The notes under the pieces: generated by a model
What the model saw: the letters and a program-made list of their open reading frames with translations, nothing else
What the model was told of the DNA's origin: nothing
Databases searched by the model: none
Source: Pseudomonadota bacterium
Lineage (GTDB): Bacteria; Desulfobacterota; Binatia; Binatales; Binataceae
Direction: 5' to 3'
NCBI GenBank assembly: GCA_021325025.1
Contig: JAJPHZ010000034.1
Span: forward strand, 36,275-100,274
DNA length: 64,000 bases
Part shown: in pieces, positions 24,207 to 34,549 of the stretch
Layout of the letters: each line of letters opens with the position of its first letter
Position numbering within the stretch: the stretch's first letter is position 1
Program-made: the position numbers and the translations under genes

Positions 24207-25898
24207 CTAACCGCCAGGAAGGTTGGTAATCGCCAGCTTCTTGCCTTCCGCGCCGATTTGACGCGGCCGTGGATTGAGGGTCGGGCCCAAGACCTTCAAA
24301 TCGCGCCGATTGATCACCAGTATTATGCACGTGCCTGAACTCCAGCGCGCGCGCAACGCATCATCGGTGGCGATAAAGCTGGGCGCTGCGTCAGGAGTCG
24401 AGCCCCACGGCGCGAGTTCGCCTCGATAGCTCACCAGGGCCTCGCGCGCCCCCGTGTAAAACGGCAGTGCCTGAACGTGATGGCGGTAGGAAGCCATCAC
24501 ACAGCCCGGCCGCAGTTCGCGGGCGATTTCGGCGGCCAGCTTGCGATAGGAATTCAATGCCGCAGCGTCTTCGCGCGCTTTTACCATCGCTGCCAACGCG
24601 ATCGTCATACCTAGCGCCAGCGCGCCCAGCGTCGGCAGCGCCCGGCCCATGCTGCGCCATAGCGCGAAGGCGGCAATCGCCCCCAGCGCCATCGCGCCCA
24701 CGCCCACCATCAGGTCGGTGCGCAGCTCCGGCACAACACGTAATTCCTTGATACGCGGGGCCGCAGCGATTGCGGCAGCGACGGCGGCCACGTCGATCGC
24801 GGCCACCGCAGCCAGGATGCGGGAAGTGCGGCGCGAATCGATTCGAGGCAGACGGCTGACGCCGTAGCCGGCGATGATTGCCAGGGCGGGGAGAGCGGGC
24901 AGGATATACGAACCCAGCTTGGAACGCGGAATCGAAAAGAACACGAATACCACCGCAAACCAAATCGCCGCGAAGCGCAGCGCGCTGCGAGAGGGGTCGG
25001 CGGCCTCGGCACGACGTTCGCGGGCGTCGCCGTACAGGTCGCCCATCGCCAGCGGAACGAAGCCAATCCACGGCCACATGCCGGCTGCAACCACGATAAA
25101 GAAAAAGTACGGACCCCAGGCGTGCTCGGTGCTGGCCGCGTAACGTTGCAGATGCTCATGAACGAAAAAAAAGCGCAGGAAGCCCGGATTGCGCCGCGAC
25201 ACCGCCGCGAACCAGGGTAAATTGACGGCGGCCACGATCAGCGCACATCGCAGCCAGGGAACCTGCGCGAGTTCCCTGGCCCGTCCTTCAATCAGCAGGT
25301 AGATGATCCCGGTCGCGCCAGTCAGCACCAGCGCGACCGGCCCCTTGGTCAGGGTGCCCAGCGCGGCAAACAAGGCGGCCAGGTAAAGCCAATTGCGCCC
25401 CGCGTTCAGGTGCGGCCTGCGCGTCGCGGCATAAATGGCGCCCATGCAGGCCGTAACCAAGAGGGCAAGCGTCGGGTCCAGGGTAAGGAAGCGGCTGAAG
25501 CCGAAAAAGAGCGGGCTCAAAGCCAGGCAAAGTGCCGCCCCGGCCCCCGCCGCGGGTCCGAACATCGACTCGGCCAGCGCTTCGGTGATTGCGATTTGCG
25601 CGATACTGACAACGGCAACGGGCAATCGCACTGCCCTCTCGTTGCGGCCCAGCAGCCGAATCGCCCCGGCAGTAATCCAGTAAACCAGGGGTGGCTTTTC
25701 GAAGTAGCGCACCCAGTCGTCGCGCGGCGTCACGTAGTCGCCGCTGACCACCATCTCACGCGCGATTTCGGCATAGCGTCCCTCGTCGGGCTCCCACAAG
25801 GCGGCAGTGCCCAAACGCGGCAGATAAAGCAGGCAAGCAATGGCAACGCACACCGCCAGCCGGGTCCCTCGGCTATCCCACCAGGTCACGCCGACCAA
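24207..25898 (-). CDS. ArnT-like PMT-family glycosyltransferase
   Basis: The 563-residue integral membrane protein has about 12 hydrophobic segments and the N-terminal periplasmic-loop motif LWEPDEGRYAEIAREM with the catalytic-type acidic residues of ArnT/PMT enzymes, then FEKPPLVYW. The last 130 residues form a soluble domain. ArnT moves 4-amino-4-deoxy-L-arabinose from undecaprenyl phosphate to lipid A in the periplasmic leaflet. It is divergent from arnC-arnA-arnD, supporting that role. A paralog with the same layout lies at 39379-41106. The start is TTG 25898 (GTG 25889 is an alternative). Confidence 0.8.
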   Translation of the reverse strand: MVGVTWWDSRGTRLAVCVAIACLLYLPRLGTAALWEPDEGRYAEIAREMVVSGDYVTPRDDWVRYFEKPPLVYWITAGAIRLLGRNERAVRLPVAVVSIAQIAITEALAESMFGPAAGAGAALCLALSPLFFGFSRFLTLDPTLALLVTACMGAIYAATRRPHLNAGRNWLYLAALFAALGTLTKGPVALVLTGATGIIYLLIEGRARELAQVPWLRCALIVAAVNLPWFAAVSRRNPGFLRFFFVHEHLQRYAASTEHAWGPYFFFIVVAAGMWPWIGFVPLAMGDLYGDARERRAEAADPSRSALRFAAIWFAVVFVFFSIPRSKLGSYILPALPALAIIAGYGVSRLPRIDSRRTSRILAAVAAIDVAAVAAAIAAAPRIKELRVVPELRTDLMVGVGAMALGAIAAFALWRSMGRALPTLGALALGMTIALAAMVKAREDAAALNSYRKLAAEIARELRPGCVMASYRHHVQALPFYTGAREALVSYRGELAPWGSTPDAAPSFIATDDALRARWSSGTCIILVINRRDLKVLGPTLNPRPRQIGAEGKKLAITNLPGG

Positions 25899-26071
25899 GT
25901 TTCTAGGCCGCCGTGCGCACAGTCAATCGCACGTCGCCGTTGTGCCCCGGCGGCCCACCTTTTATTACCAGCGCGGCTCTGCCAAAATGCGGCAATCAAC
26001 CGCGCGATGGCGCGGCGGTATCGAGTCCGGCAAAATTGAGCGCGCCAGGAAAATTGGCAATTGCGGGTCAG

Positions 26072-27022
26072 GTGTCCGAAGCCCCTGCACCTTTGGTTTC
26101 GATCGTAATTCCGGTTTACAACGAATCGGCCAATCTGACCGCGTTATGGCGGCGGCTGAGCGCGGTCGTCGCCGAACTTCCCAATTGGGAGGTGGTCTTC
26201 GTCGACGACGGTTCGCGCGACAATTCGCTGGCCTTGCTCCGCGACATCGCCGCCGCCAACGCCCGCGTGCGGGTCGTGGAGTTGGCGCGCAATTTCGGCC
26301 AGCATGCCGCCATCCTGGCCGGGTTCCGCGAATGCCGCGGCGAGGTGGTAGTAACCCTGGACGCCGACCTGCAAAATCCGCCCGAAGAAATCCCGCGCCT
26401 GCTCGCGGCCATCGACGCCGGCAACGATGTGGTCGGCGGATGGCGTGCCGAGCGCCAGGACCAGGCGTATCGGCGGCTGGCCTCGCGCCTGCACAACCGT
26501 GTCACCTCGTTGATCGTGGGTGTGCCGATGCATGACTACGGCTGTATGCTGCGGGCCTACCGGCGCCATATCGTCGATACGGTGGTCGAATGCGACGAAA
26601 AGGCGGCCTTCATTCCGGCCCTGGCCAACAGTTTCGCCAAGCGTGTGGCTGAAATTGAGGTCGGCCACGATGAACGCGCGGGCGGTCAATCCAAGTACAA
26701 CCTTTTGCGCCTGGCCCAGCTCAGCCTCAATCTGCTGACCGGCTTTTCGCTGCTGCCGATCCAGATCCTCAGCATCACCGGCATCGTGATCGCCCTGCTC
26801 GACATCGCCTTCGCCGGCGTGCTGGCGGGCCATCGACTGATCTACGGTCCGCAGCAGGAAGGCGCGATGTGGACGCTGTTCGCGGTGCTGTTTTTCTTCG
26901 TCGGCCTGCTCTTCCTGGCCCTGGGGCTGATCGGCGAATACGTCGGGCGCATCTACCTGGAAGTGCGCCGCCGCCCGACCTACCTGGTGCGGGCCGTTCA
27001 CGAAGGAAACTCCGCGCCCTGA
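26072..27022 (+). CDS. arnC: Undecaprenyl-phosphate glycosyltransferase, ArnC-like
   Basis: The protein is a GT2 glycosyltransferase: LVSIVIPVYNESANL, VVFVDDGSRDNS and LDADLQNPPEEIPRL give the nucleotide-sugar site, HDERAGGQSKYNLLRL the acceptor loop, and two C-terminal membrane spans follow. From the GTG at 26072 it has 316 residues, close to the 322 of E. coli ArnC. The frame is open further upstream to 25913; TTG starts near 26055 are possible. ArnC attaches formylated Ara4N to undecaprenyl phosphate. It is followed 13 bp later by the arnA formyltransferase gene. Confidence 0.8.
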   Translation: MSEAPAPLVSIVIPVYNESANLTALWRRLSAVVAELPNWEVVFVDDGSRDNSLALLRDIAAANARVRVVELARNFGQHAAILAGFRECRGEVVVTLDADLQNPPEEIPRLLAAIDAGNDVVGGWRAERQDQAYRRLASRLHNRVTSLIVGVPMHDYGCMLRAYRRHIVDTVVECDEKAAFIPALANSFAKRVAEIEVGHDERAGGQSKYNLLRLAQLSLNLLTGFSLLPIQILSITGIVIALLDIAFAGVLAGHRLIYGPQQEGAMWTLFAVLFFFVGLLFLALGLIGEYVGRIYLEVRRRPTYLVRAVHEGNSAP

Positions 27023-27035
27023 CCCTGGTCGCATC

Positions 27036-28007
27036 TTGTCCGAGCCCTCTCACACCACCGTCGCCCGTGCCCCCTGCGTCGTGTTCGGATATCACGAGCT
27101 GGGCTACGTCTGTATCGAGGCGCTGCTCGAGTTGGGCGCGCCGATCGCCGCCCTGTTCACACATCGCGACGACCCGGGCGAAGAAATCTGGTGGCGTTCA
27201 TGCGCGCAACTGGCAGCCGCGCACAATATTCCGGTCTACATCGAGGCGGAATTTGAGCCGGATTGGATCGACAGGCTGCGCGGCTGGGCGCCGGCCGTCA
27301 TCTACTCCTTCAACTATCGCCGCCTGCTGCCGCGTCAAGTCCTGGAGTGCGCATCGATCGGTGCCTTCAATGTGCATCCGTCCAAGCTGCCAGCCTACCG
27401 TGGACGCGCGCCGATCAATTGGGTGCTGGTCAACGGCGAGCGCGAAACCGGCGTGACGTTGCACTACATGGTCGCGCGCGCCGACGCCGGGGACATCGTC
27501 GGCCAGCAAACCGTTGCGATCGACGACAGCGACACGGCGCTTAGTCTTGCCCGCAAGCTGACGCCGTTGGCCGCCGGACTTATCCGCCGCTTCCATCCGC
27601 TGATCGTGGCCGGACGCGCGCCGCGCCGCCCGCAGGACCTCAGCGCCGGCAGCTATTTCGGCCGCCGCACCCCGGCCGACGGCAGGATCGACTGGAACTG
27701 GCCCGCGCGGCGCATCTTCAATCTGGTGCGCGCGGTGACCCATCCTTACCCCGGCGCGTTCTGCACCGCCGCCGGCCGCAAGCTATTGGTCTGGCAGGCG
27801 TCGATCGGCGCTGAGGAGGGCCGCGCCGGCGACCCGGGACAAATCGTTGGCGCGGTTGGCGCGGGGCTGCAGGTCGCGGCCGGCGCGGGAATCGTGGTCA
27901 TCGGGTGCGTGCAGTTCGAAGGCGAGCAGGAAGGTCCTGCGTGCGAAGTGCTGGGGCGGTTGGCTTCCGCACTCTACCCGGTTGAAGCAAATTTTAAACT
28001 TGTTTAG
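27036..28007 (+). CDS. arnA: ArnA-type formyltransferase as a separate protein
   Basis: The 323-residue protein matches the N-terminal half of E. coli ArnA: VVFGYHELGYVCIEALLE, YSFNYRRLLP (Asn), FNVHPSKLPAYRGRAP (His) and ETGVTLHYMVARADAGDIV (Asp), the three formyltransferase catalytic residues. It should N-formylate UDP-Ara4N. In E. coli this domain is fused to the UDP-glucuronate dehydrogenase domain; here that domain is the next gene. The only suitable start is TTG at 27036, with no obvious ribosome site, so translation may depend on the gene before. Confidence 0.85.
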   Translation: MSEPSHTTVARAPCVVFGYHELGYVCIEALLELGAPIAALFTHRDDPGEEIWWRSCAQLAAAHNIPVYIEAEFEPDWIDRLRGWAPAVIYSFNYRRLLPRQVLECASIGAFNVHPSKLPAYRGRAPINWVLVNGERETGVTLHYMVARADAGDIVGQQTVAIDDSDTALSLARKLTPLAAGLIRRFHPLIVAGRAPRRPQDLSAGSYFGRRTPADGRIDWNWPARRIFNLVRAVTHPYPGAFCTAAGRKLLVWQASIGAEEGRAGDPGQIVGAVGAGLQVAAGAGIVVIGCVQFEGEQEGPACEVLGRLASALYPVEANFKLV

Positions 28008-28016
28008 GTAAAACGC

Positions 28017-28985
28017 ATGCGAGTTTTGATCACCGGCGGCGCCGGGTTTCTGGGATCTCATCTGAGCGAAGCTTTTATCGGACGCGGCGATGAGGTCTTC
28101 GTTCTGGACACCGGCTCGATCGCCAAGGTGCGCCATCTGCTGGACAATCCGCGCTTTCACTACGTCCACGACTCGGTCTTCAACCTCGAACTGCTCGACG
28201 GCCTCGCCGCCAAGGCCGACCTGATCTACCATCTGGCAGCCGTGGTGGGCGTGGAGCATTATGTCGCCGACCCCTACGAGACGCTCAACGTCAACGTCAA
28301 CGGCACACAGAACGTATTGAAAGCCGCCTACAAGTACGGACGGCGCGTGGTCTTCAGCTCCACCTCCGAAGTCTACGGCCGCAATCCCAAGGTGCCTTGG
28401 CGCGAAGACGACGACCGCGTGCTGGGCGCCACCACGGTGGATCGATGGTGCTATTCGACCTCCAAGGCGGTCGGCGAGCATTTCTGCTTTGCCTACCATA
28501 AGCTGGGCCTGCCGGTTACGGTGGTGCGCTACTTCAACATCTACGGACCGCGCCTGGACAAGCTCGACGTGGGGCGGCTGTTCACGATCTTCATGGGACA
28601 ACTGCTGCGCGGCGCCGACCTGACCGTCGTGGGCGACGGCAAGCAGACGCGATGCTTCACTTACGTCAGCGACGCGATCGAGGCGACCATGCAAGCCGGA
28701 CTCAACCCCAACGCCGACGGACACGCCATCAACATCGGCTCCGATGTCGAGACCACCGTACTGGAGTTCGGCAAGCTGATGCTGGAGCTGTTCGGTCCAA
28801 GCCGCTCCAAAATCAAGTTCGTCAGCCAGGAAGAGGTGTACGGCAACAGCTATGAGGACATCCCCCGGCGCGTGCCCGACAATACCAAGATGCGCACACT
28901 GCTCGGATGCACGCCTAAGGTGCCGCTGCGCGAGGGTCTGCTCCACACCATCGAATGGTTCCGAAAAGAGAATGCACGAGAATAG
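28017..28985 (+). CDS. NAD-dependent epimerase/dehydratase, ArnA C-terminal-domain type
   Basis: The 322-residue extended SDR has ITGGAGFLGSHLSEAF (NAD site), SSTSEVYG with the Ser-Glu pair used by ArnA and UDP-xylose synthases, YSTSKAVGE (Tyr-x3-Lys), FNIYGPRLDKLD and VVGDGKQTRCFTYVSD. Position after the formyltransferase and before arnD suggests the oxidative decarboxylation of UDP-glucuronate to UDP-4-keto-pentose. The motifs alone would also fit UDP-xylose synthase or a UDP-glucose epimerase. The ATG is 9 bp after the previous stop. Confidence 0.8.
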   Translation: MRVLITGGAGFLGSHLSEAFIGRGDEVFVLDTGSIAKVRHLLDNPRFHYVHDSVFNLELLDGLAAKADLIYHLAAVVGVEHYVADPYETLNVNVNGTQNVLKAAYKYGRRVVFSSTSEVYGRNPKVPWREDDDRVLGATTVDRWCYSTSKAVGEHFCFAYHKLGLPVTVVRYFNIYGPRLDKLDVGRLFTIFMGQLLRGADLTVVGDGKQTRCFTYVSDAIEATMQAGLNPNADGHAINIGSDVETTVLEFGKLMLELFGPSRSKIKFVSQEEVYGNSYEDIPRRVPDNTKMRTLLGCTPKVPLREGLLHTIEWFRKENARE

Positions 28986-28997
28986 GCGTGCAGCATC

Positions 28998-29912
28998 TTG
29001 CGGATAGCGCTCAAAATCGACGTTGATACGCATGAAGGGCTCAAATCGGGCGTCCCGGCGATGGCCGCGATGCTGCGGCGCGAGGGTGTCACGGCGAGCT
29101 TTTTCGTGGCGATGGGGCCCGACAACTCGGGCAAGGCGATTCGCAGGGTGCTTACCAATCGCGGCTTTCTCTCCAAGATGTTCCGTACGCGCGCGGTGTC
29201 GATGTACGGATGGCGGACGATCCTGTCGGGCACCTTGCTCAAACCGCGTCCGGTGGGGATCGCTTTCCCCAACCTGCTGCGGGAACTCAAGGCGGATGGC
29301 TTCGAAGTCGGCGTTCACGGCTACGACCACGTGCGCTGGCAGGATCGCATCGACAACCTCGGCGAGCAGGAACTGGCCCACGAGATCCAGGATGCCTTCG
29401 AGGCCTACCGCGCGATCTTCGCCGAAGAGCCGCGCTCATGGGCAGCGCCCGGATGGCGCACCAGTCCCGCCGCGATGCGCCTGCTGGATCGAATCGGATT
29501 GCTCTACCGCAGCGACACCCGCGGCTCAACACCGTTCCGCCCGCAAGTTGACGGCACGATGCTTTCGACGCCGGAAATCCCAACCACGCTGCCCACGCTC
29601 GACGAAGTGCTGGGACGTGAGAGGTTGTCAGATGCAGCAGCGATAGTTCGCTTCTACCGCGAGCGCATCCGCCCCGACCACCTCAACGTCCATACGGTGC
29701 ACGCCGAAACCGAAGGCATGGGCCACCTGGACAGCTTCACGCTGCTGGTGCGCGAACTGAAGGGAGCCAGTGCGGAATTTGTGCGCCTGGATACGGTAGC
29801 TGCGCATCTGGATCGCGAATCGCTGCCGATTTGCCCGGTCACGCACGGCAACCTCCCCGGCCGCTCAGGCTGGGTCGCCACCCAGGGCGCGCCGGTCTCT
29901 GGAAATGGTTGA
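28998..29912 (+). CDS. arnD: ArnD-like deformylase (polysaccharide deacetylase fold)
   Basis: The 304-residue protein aligns by eye along its length with ArnD: KIDVDTHEGLKSGVP, FFVAMGPDNSGKAIRR, SMYGWRTILSGT, EVGVHGYDHVRWQ (metal His), WAAPGWRT, RSDTRGSTPFRP and TTLPTLDEVLGR. ArnD removes the formyl group from undecaprenyl-phosphate-Ara4FN before ArnT transfer. A C-terminal tail of about 40 residues is extra. The start is TTG at 28998 (MRIALKIDVD), matching the family start; 12 bp separate it from the previous stop. Confidence 0.9.
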   Translation: MRIALKIDVDTHEGLKSGVPAMAAMLRREGVTASFFVAMGPDNSGKAIRRVLTNRGFLSKMFRTRAVSMYGWRTILSGTLLKPRPVGIAFPNLLRELKADGFEVGVHGYDHVRWQDRIDNLGEQELAHEIQDAFEAYRAIFAEEPRSWAAPGWRTSPAAMRLLDRIGLLYRSDTRGSTPFRPQVDGTMLSTPEIPTTLPTLDEVLGRERLSDAAAIVRFYRERIRPDHLNVHTVHAETEGMGHLDSFTLLVRELKGASAEFVRLDTVAAHLDRESLPICPVTHGNLPGRSGWVATQGAPVSGNG

Positions 29913-30289
29913 GCGTCTTTGCCCCCAACAGTCTGGTGCCAAGGACTGAGCAACGAAACGCGTAGTTCACTCCCCCAAATTCTGCCGGTTTCGAGGTCAA
30001 TCGGCACAATGCGATCTGAATAATTGCGTTCAGGCTCTGGAGCTAAAAGTAGGGCGCCCGCCTGTGTGGGCTGTCGGCTAAGAGTGCGATTCCTTTTGCG
30101 ATTTCGCCGATTGATAGGTTAAATGCCCCCCTCCTGCCCGGCCGTGTAGTCTCGCACGCGTATCCAAGGTATTCTGAATTGCGAGCCGGTTTGGACGGCT
30201 TGGAAATGACGAATTGTGGCTCGCGACATGCGCGGGCCCTTTGTTCTGCGTGATTTTTGCTGGAAGACTTCAGCGCGTACAATCCTATC
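29913..30289. other. Intergenic region, 377 bp, no gene seen
   Basis: The region separates the arn genes from the aminotransferase-serA-purA set. Its composition is more AT-rich than the coding flanks. A possible promoter is TACAAT at 30278-30283 with a weak TTTTGC/TTGCTG -35 about 15-17 bp upstream. No RNA gene or ORF with similarity was found. Confidence 0.4.
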
Positions 30290-31441
30290 GTGCCTCCGAT
30301 TAAAAAGTACCTGTTCGCCCCGGGCCCGACGCCGGTGCCGCCGGAAGTGGCGCTGGAAATGGCTCGCCCCATCATCCACCACCGCACGCCCGAGTTCAGC
30401 GCCGTGCTGGACCAGACGCGCCAAAAGCTGCGTCCGCTGATGGGCACCGAACAGGAGGTGCTGCTGCTGGCGTCATCGGGCACCGGCGCGATGGAAGCGG
30501 CGGTCGCCAATCTGCTGGCGCCCGGGGAGGCCGCGATCTACGTCGACGGCGGCAAGTTCGGCGAACGCTGGGGCCGCATCTTAAGCGCGTTCGGCGTCAC
30601 GCCGCATCGGGTCCCGGTAACATGGGGCAACGCGGTGACGCCCGAGCAAGTCGAGGACGCGCTGCGCCGCCATCCCGACGCACGCGCCGTGCTGATGCAG
30701 GCCAGCGAAACTTCCACCGCCGCGGTGCATCCGGTCGAGCAGATCGCCGCGATTACGCGCCGGCGCGACGTGCTGCTGGTGGTCGACGGTATCACCTCGG
30801 TGGGCGTCTTCGAGCAGAAGATGGACGCATGGGGAATCGACGCGCTGGTCACCGGCAGTCAGAAGGCGCTGATGCTGCCGCCGGGGCTGGGAATCATCGC
30901 GCTGTCACCGCGCGCCTGGGCGCGCACGAGGAAGCCCCATCTGCCGGGTTTTTATTTCGACCTCAACCGCGAACTGAAAGCTCAGCGCGACGACCATACA
31001 ACGGCCTATACCCCCGCCATCTCGCTGATCTTCGGCCTCAACCGGAGCCTCGACCTGATCCACGCCGAGACCTTGCCCGCCGTCTTCGCGCGCCATCGCC
31101 TGATGGCGCGAGCGGCGCGTGCCGCAGCGGCCGCGTTGGGCATGAATCTGCTGGCGGCGGAAAATCCCGCGCCGGGCGTGACCGGAATCCTGGTGCCGGA
31201 GCGCATCGACGGCTCCCGGCTGGTGCGCTATATGCGCGACGTAATCGGCGTGACGGTCCAGGGCGGCCAGGATCAGATGAAGGGCAAGCTGGTGCGCATC
31301 GGCCACATGGGCTACGTCGCGCCGCTGGACGTGCTGGTCGCGGTCGGCGCGCTGGAGCTGGCGCTGCGCCGCGAGGGCTATGACTTCCACAGCGGCGCGG
31401 GAGTGGCGGCGGCGCAGGCTGAAATCGCCGCCGGCGCCTGA
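30290..31441 (+). CDS. Class V PLP-dependent aminotransferase (alanine/serine-glyoxylate type)
   Basis: The 383-residue protein begins KYLFAPGPTPVPPEV and has SSGTGAMEAAVANL, a PLP Asp (VVDGITSVGV) and the Schiff-base Lys in TGSQKALMLPPGLG (near residue 196). The family includes alanine-glyoxylate, serine-glyoxylate and phosphoserine aminotransferases. Because serA begins 6 bp downstream, phosphohydroxypyruvate transamination in serine biosynthesis is the likeliest role. The GTG at 30290 lies 6 bp after a TACAAT box, so the message may be leaderless; a TTG at 30257 is less likely. Confidence 0.85.
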   Translation: MPPIKKYLFAPGPTPVPPEVALEMARPIIHHRTPEFSAVLDQTRQKLRPLMGTEQEVLLLASSGTGAMEAAVANLLAPGEAAIYVDGGKFGERWGRILSAFGVTPHRVPVTWGNAVTPEQVEDALRRHPDARAVLMQASETSTAAVHPVEQIAAITRRRDVLLVVDGITSVGVFEQKMDAWGIDALVTGSQKALMLPPGLGIIALSPRAWARTRKPHLPGFYFDLNRELKAQRDDHTTAYTPAISLIFGLNRSLDLIHAETLPAVFARHRLMARAARAAAAALGMNLLAAENPAPGVTGILVPERIDGSRLVRYMRDVIGVTVQGGQDQMKGKLVRIGHMGYVAPLDVLVAVGALELALRREGYDFHSGAGVAAAQAEIAAGA

Positions 31442-31447
31442 ATCGAC

Positions 31448-33040
31448 ATGGAAACCTACCGCGTTCTGTTAAGCGATACCTTGTCCGCCAAGGGCATCGA
31501 GCTGCTGCGCGCCAATCCCGCTCTGGCGGTCGACGTCAGGACCGGCCTTTCTCCGGCGCAACTGGCCGAGATCATCGCGCCCTACCACGCCCTGGTGGTG
31601 CGCAGCGCAACCAAGGTCACCCGCGAGGTGATCGACCGCGCACATAACCTCAAGGTGATCGGGCGCGCCGGCGTCGGCGTCGACAACGTCGACCTCGAAG
31701 CCGCCACCCGCCGCGGAATCGTGGTGATGAACAGCCCCTCGGGCAACAGCGTCACCACGGCCGAGCATGCGATCTCGATGATGATGGCGATGGCGCGCCA
31801 TATTCCGGCCGCCGACGCCTCCACCAAGTGCGGCAAGTGGGAGCGCGACAGGTTCATCGGCACCGAGGTCTGCGGCAAGACCCTGGGCGTGGTCGGATTG
31901 GGCAACATCGGGCGGATTGTCGCCGACCGCGCCGCTGGCTTGAAGATGAAGGTAATCGGGTACGACCCGATGTTGACGGCGGCGGCCGGGACCCGGCTCG
32001 GGGTGGAGCTGGTCAGCCTGATCGAGCTTTACGAACGCGCCGATTTCATCACCGTCCATACGCCGCTGACCGACGAGACCCGCGGCATGATCGGCGACGC
32101 TGCGATCGCGCGGATGAAGGACGGGGTGCGGATTATCAACTGTGCGCGGGGCGGAATCGTCGATGAGGCGGCACTGGTCAGGGCGCTGCGCTCGGGCAAG
32201 GTCGCGGGTGCCGCGCTCGACGTCTTCGAGCGGGAACCGCCGCCCCCCGACCATCCGCTGCTCAAGTTGCCCAACGTGATCACCACGCCTCATTTGGGCG
32301 CGGCCACCGGCGAGGCGCAGGTCCAGGTCGCGATCGACATCGCCCAGCAGGTCACCGACTTTCTGCTCCACGGCGCAATCCGCCAGGCAGTCAACATCCC
32401 GACGCTGACCGCCAAGGAACTGGAGGTCCTGGGACCGCATCTTAACCTGGGCGAAAAGCTGGGCCGGCTGGCCGCGCAGATTATCCACGAAGCGCCCAGC
32501 GAAGTAACCGTCGCCCTGGGCGGCGAGGCGGCCAATCTAAACGCGGAGCCGATCACAGCCGCGGTGCTCAAGGGGCTGCTGAGCGGCTTTCTGGACGAGA
32601 CGCTCAATTACGTCAACGCCCCATTCATCGCGCGCGAACGCGGTATCCATGTGGTCGAGACCCGCGCGCGCGAGTCCACCGACTACATCAACACCCTGAC
32701 GCTAACGGTGCGCACGCCGACCGAGACGCACGAAGTGGCGGGCGCGCTGATCGGCAACCGCGCCCTGCGCATCATCCGGATCGACGGCTTTCACGTCGAG
32801 GCGGTGCCCGAAGGCTACTTCATCCTGTGCCGCAACGCCGACGTACCGGGCGTGGTGGGGGCGGTGGGCACGCTGCTGGGGCGCAGCAACGTCAATATCG
32901 CGGGGCTGGCCTTGGGGCGCGACCGGGTGGGCGGGATGGCCATCAACCTGGTGCAAATCGACGGTCCACCCTCGCCCTCGGTGCTGGAGGAACTCCGCGC
33001 GCTGCCCGCAATCAGCTCTGCCACCTTGATTAAGCTTTGA
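31448..33040 (+). CDS. serA: D-3-phosphoglycerate dehydrogenase
   Basis: The 530-residue protein has the full long-form layout: NAD-binding GVVGLGNIGRIVADRAAG (about residues 145-162), catalytic Arg in NCARGGIVDEAAL, Glu in the FEREPPPPDHPL region, His in TTPHLGAATGEAQ, then an intervening domain and a C-terminal ACT domain (LCRNADVPGVVGAVGTLLG) for serine feedback. It oxidises 3-phosphoglycerate, the first step of serine synthesis. It is cotranscribed with the aminotransferase gene 6 bp upstream. Confidence 0.95.
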   Translation: METYRVLLSDTLSAKGIELLRANPALAVDVRTGLSPAQLAEIIAPYHALVVRSATKVTREVIDRAHNLKVIGRAGVGVDNVDLEAATRRGIVVMNSPSGNSVTTAEHAISMMMAMARHIPAADASTKCGKWERDRFIGTEVCGKTLGVVGLGNIGRIVADRAAGLKMKVIGYDPMLTAAAGTRLGVELVSLIELYERADFITVHTPLTDETRGMIGDAAIARMKDGVRIINCARGGIVDEAALVRALRSGKVAGAALDVFEREPPPPDHPLLKLPNVITTPHLGAATGEAQVQVAIDIAQQVTDFLLHGAIRQAVNIPTLTAKELEVLGPHLNLGEKLGRLAAQIIHEAPSEVTVALGGEAANLNAEPITAAVLKGLLSGFLDETLNYVNAPFIARERGIHVVETRARESTDYINTLTLTVRTPTETHEVAGALIGNRALRIIRIDGFHVEAVPEGYFILCRNADVPGVVGAVGTLLGRSNVNIAGLALGRDRVGGMAINLVQIDGPPSPSVLEELRALPAISSATLIKL

Positions 33041-33149
33041 TCCGCGCAAGAATTGGCCGCCGGGGCAAGCCCCGTTCACCGCGGTTGCTTTAGATCGTGC
33101 ACACTCTCACACTGGCACGGGCGCGATGCCTATCGAGGTTCGCTATCCG

Positions 33150-34442
<1,293 letters not shown>

Positions 34443-34549
34443 TTGAATCCCGGTCTGAAGCTGTTGATAAACCGCGCTTCGCGGGGTGGAATACATTGCC
34501 ACAATTTGTCAGCGGATGGTGAGTTTCAAGGTGACGGAATCGGTTTCTT

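Noticed and set aside
30290..31441. Aminotransferase as the missing ArnB
   Set aside because: ArnB is a DegT-family enzyme; this is a class V aminotransferase and lies directly before serA.
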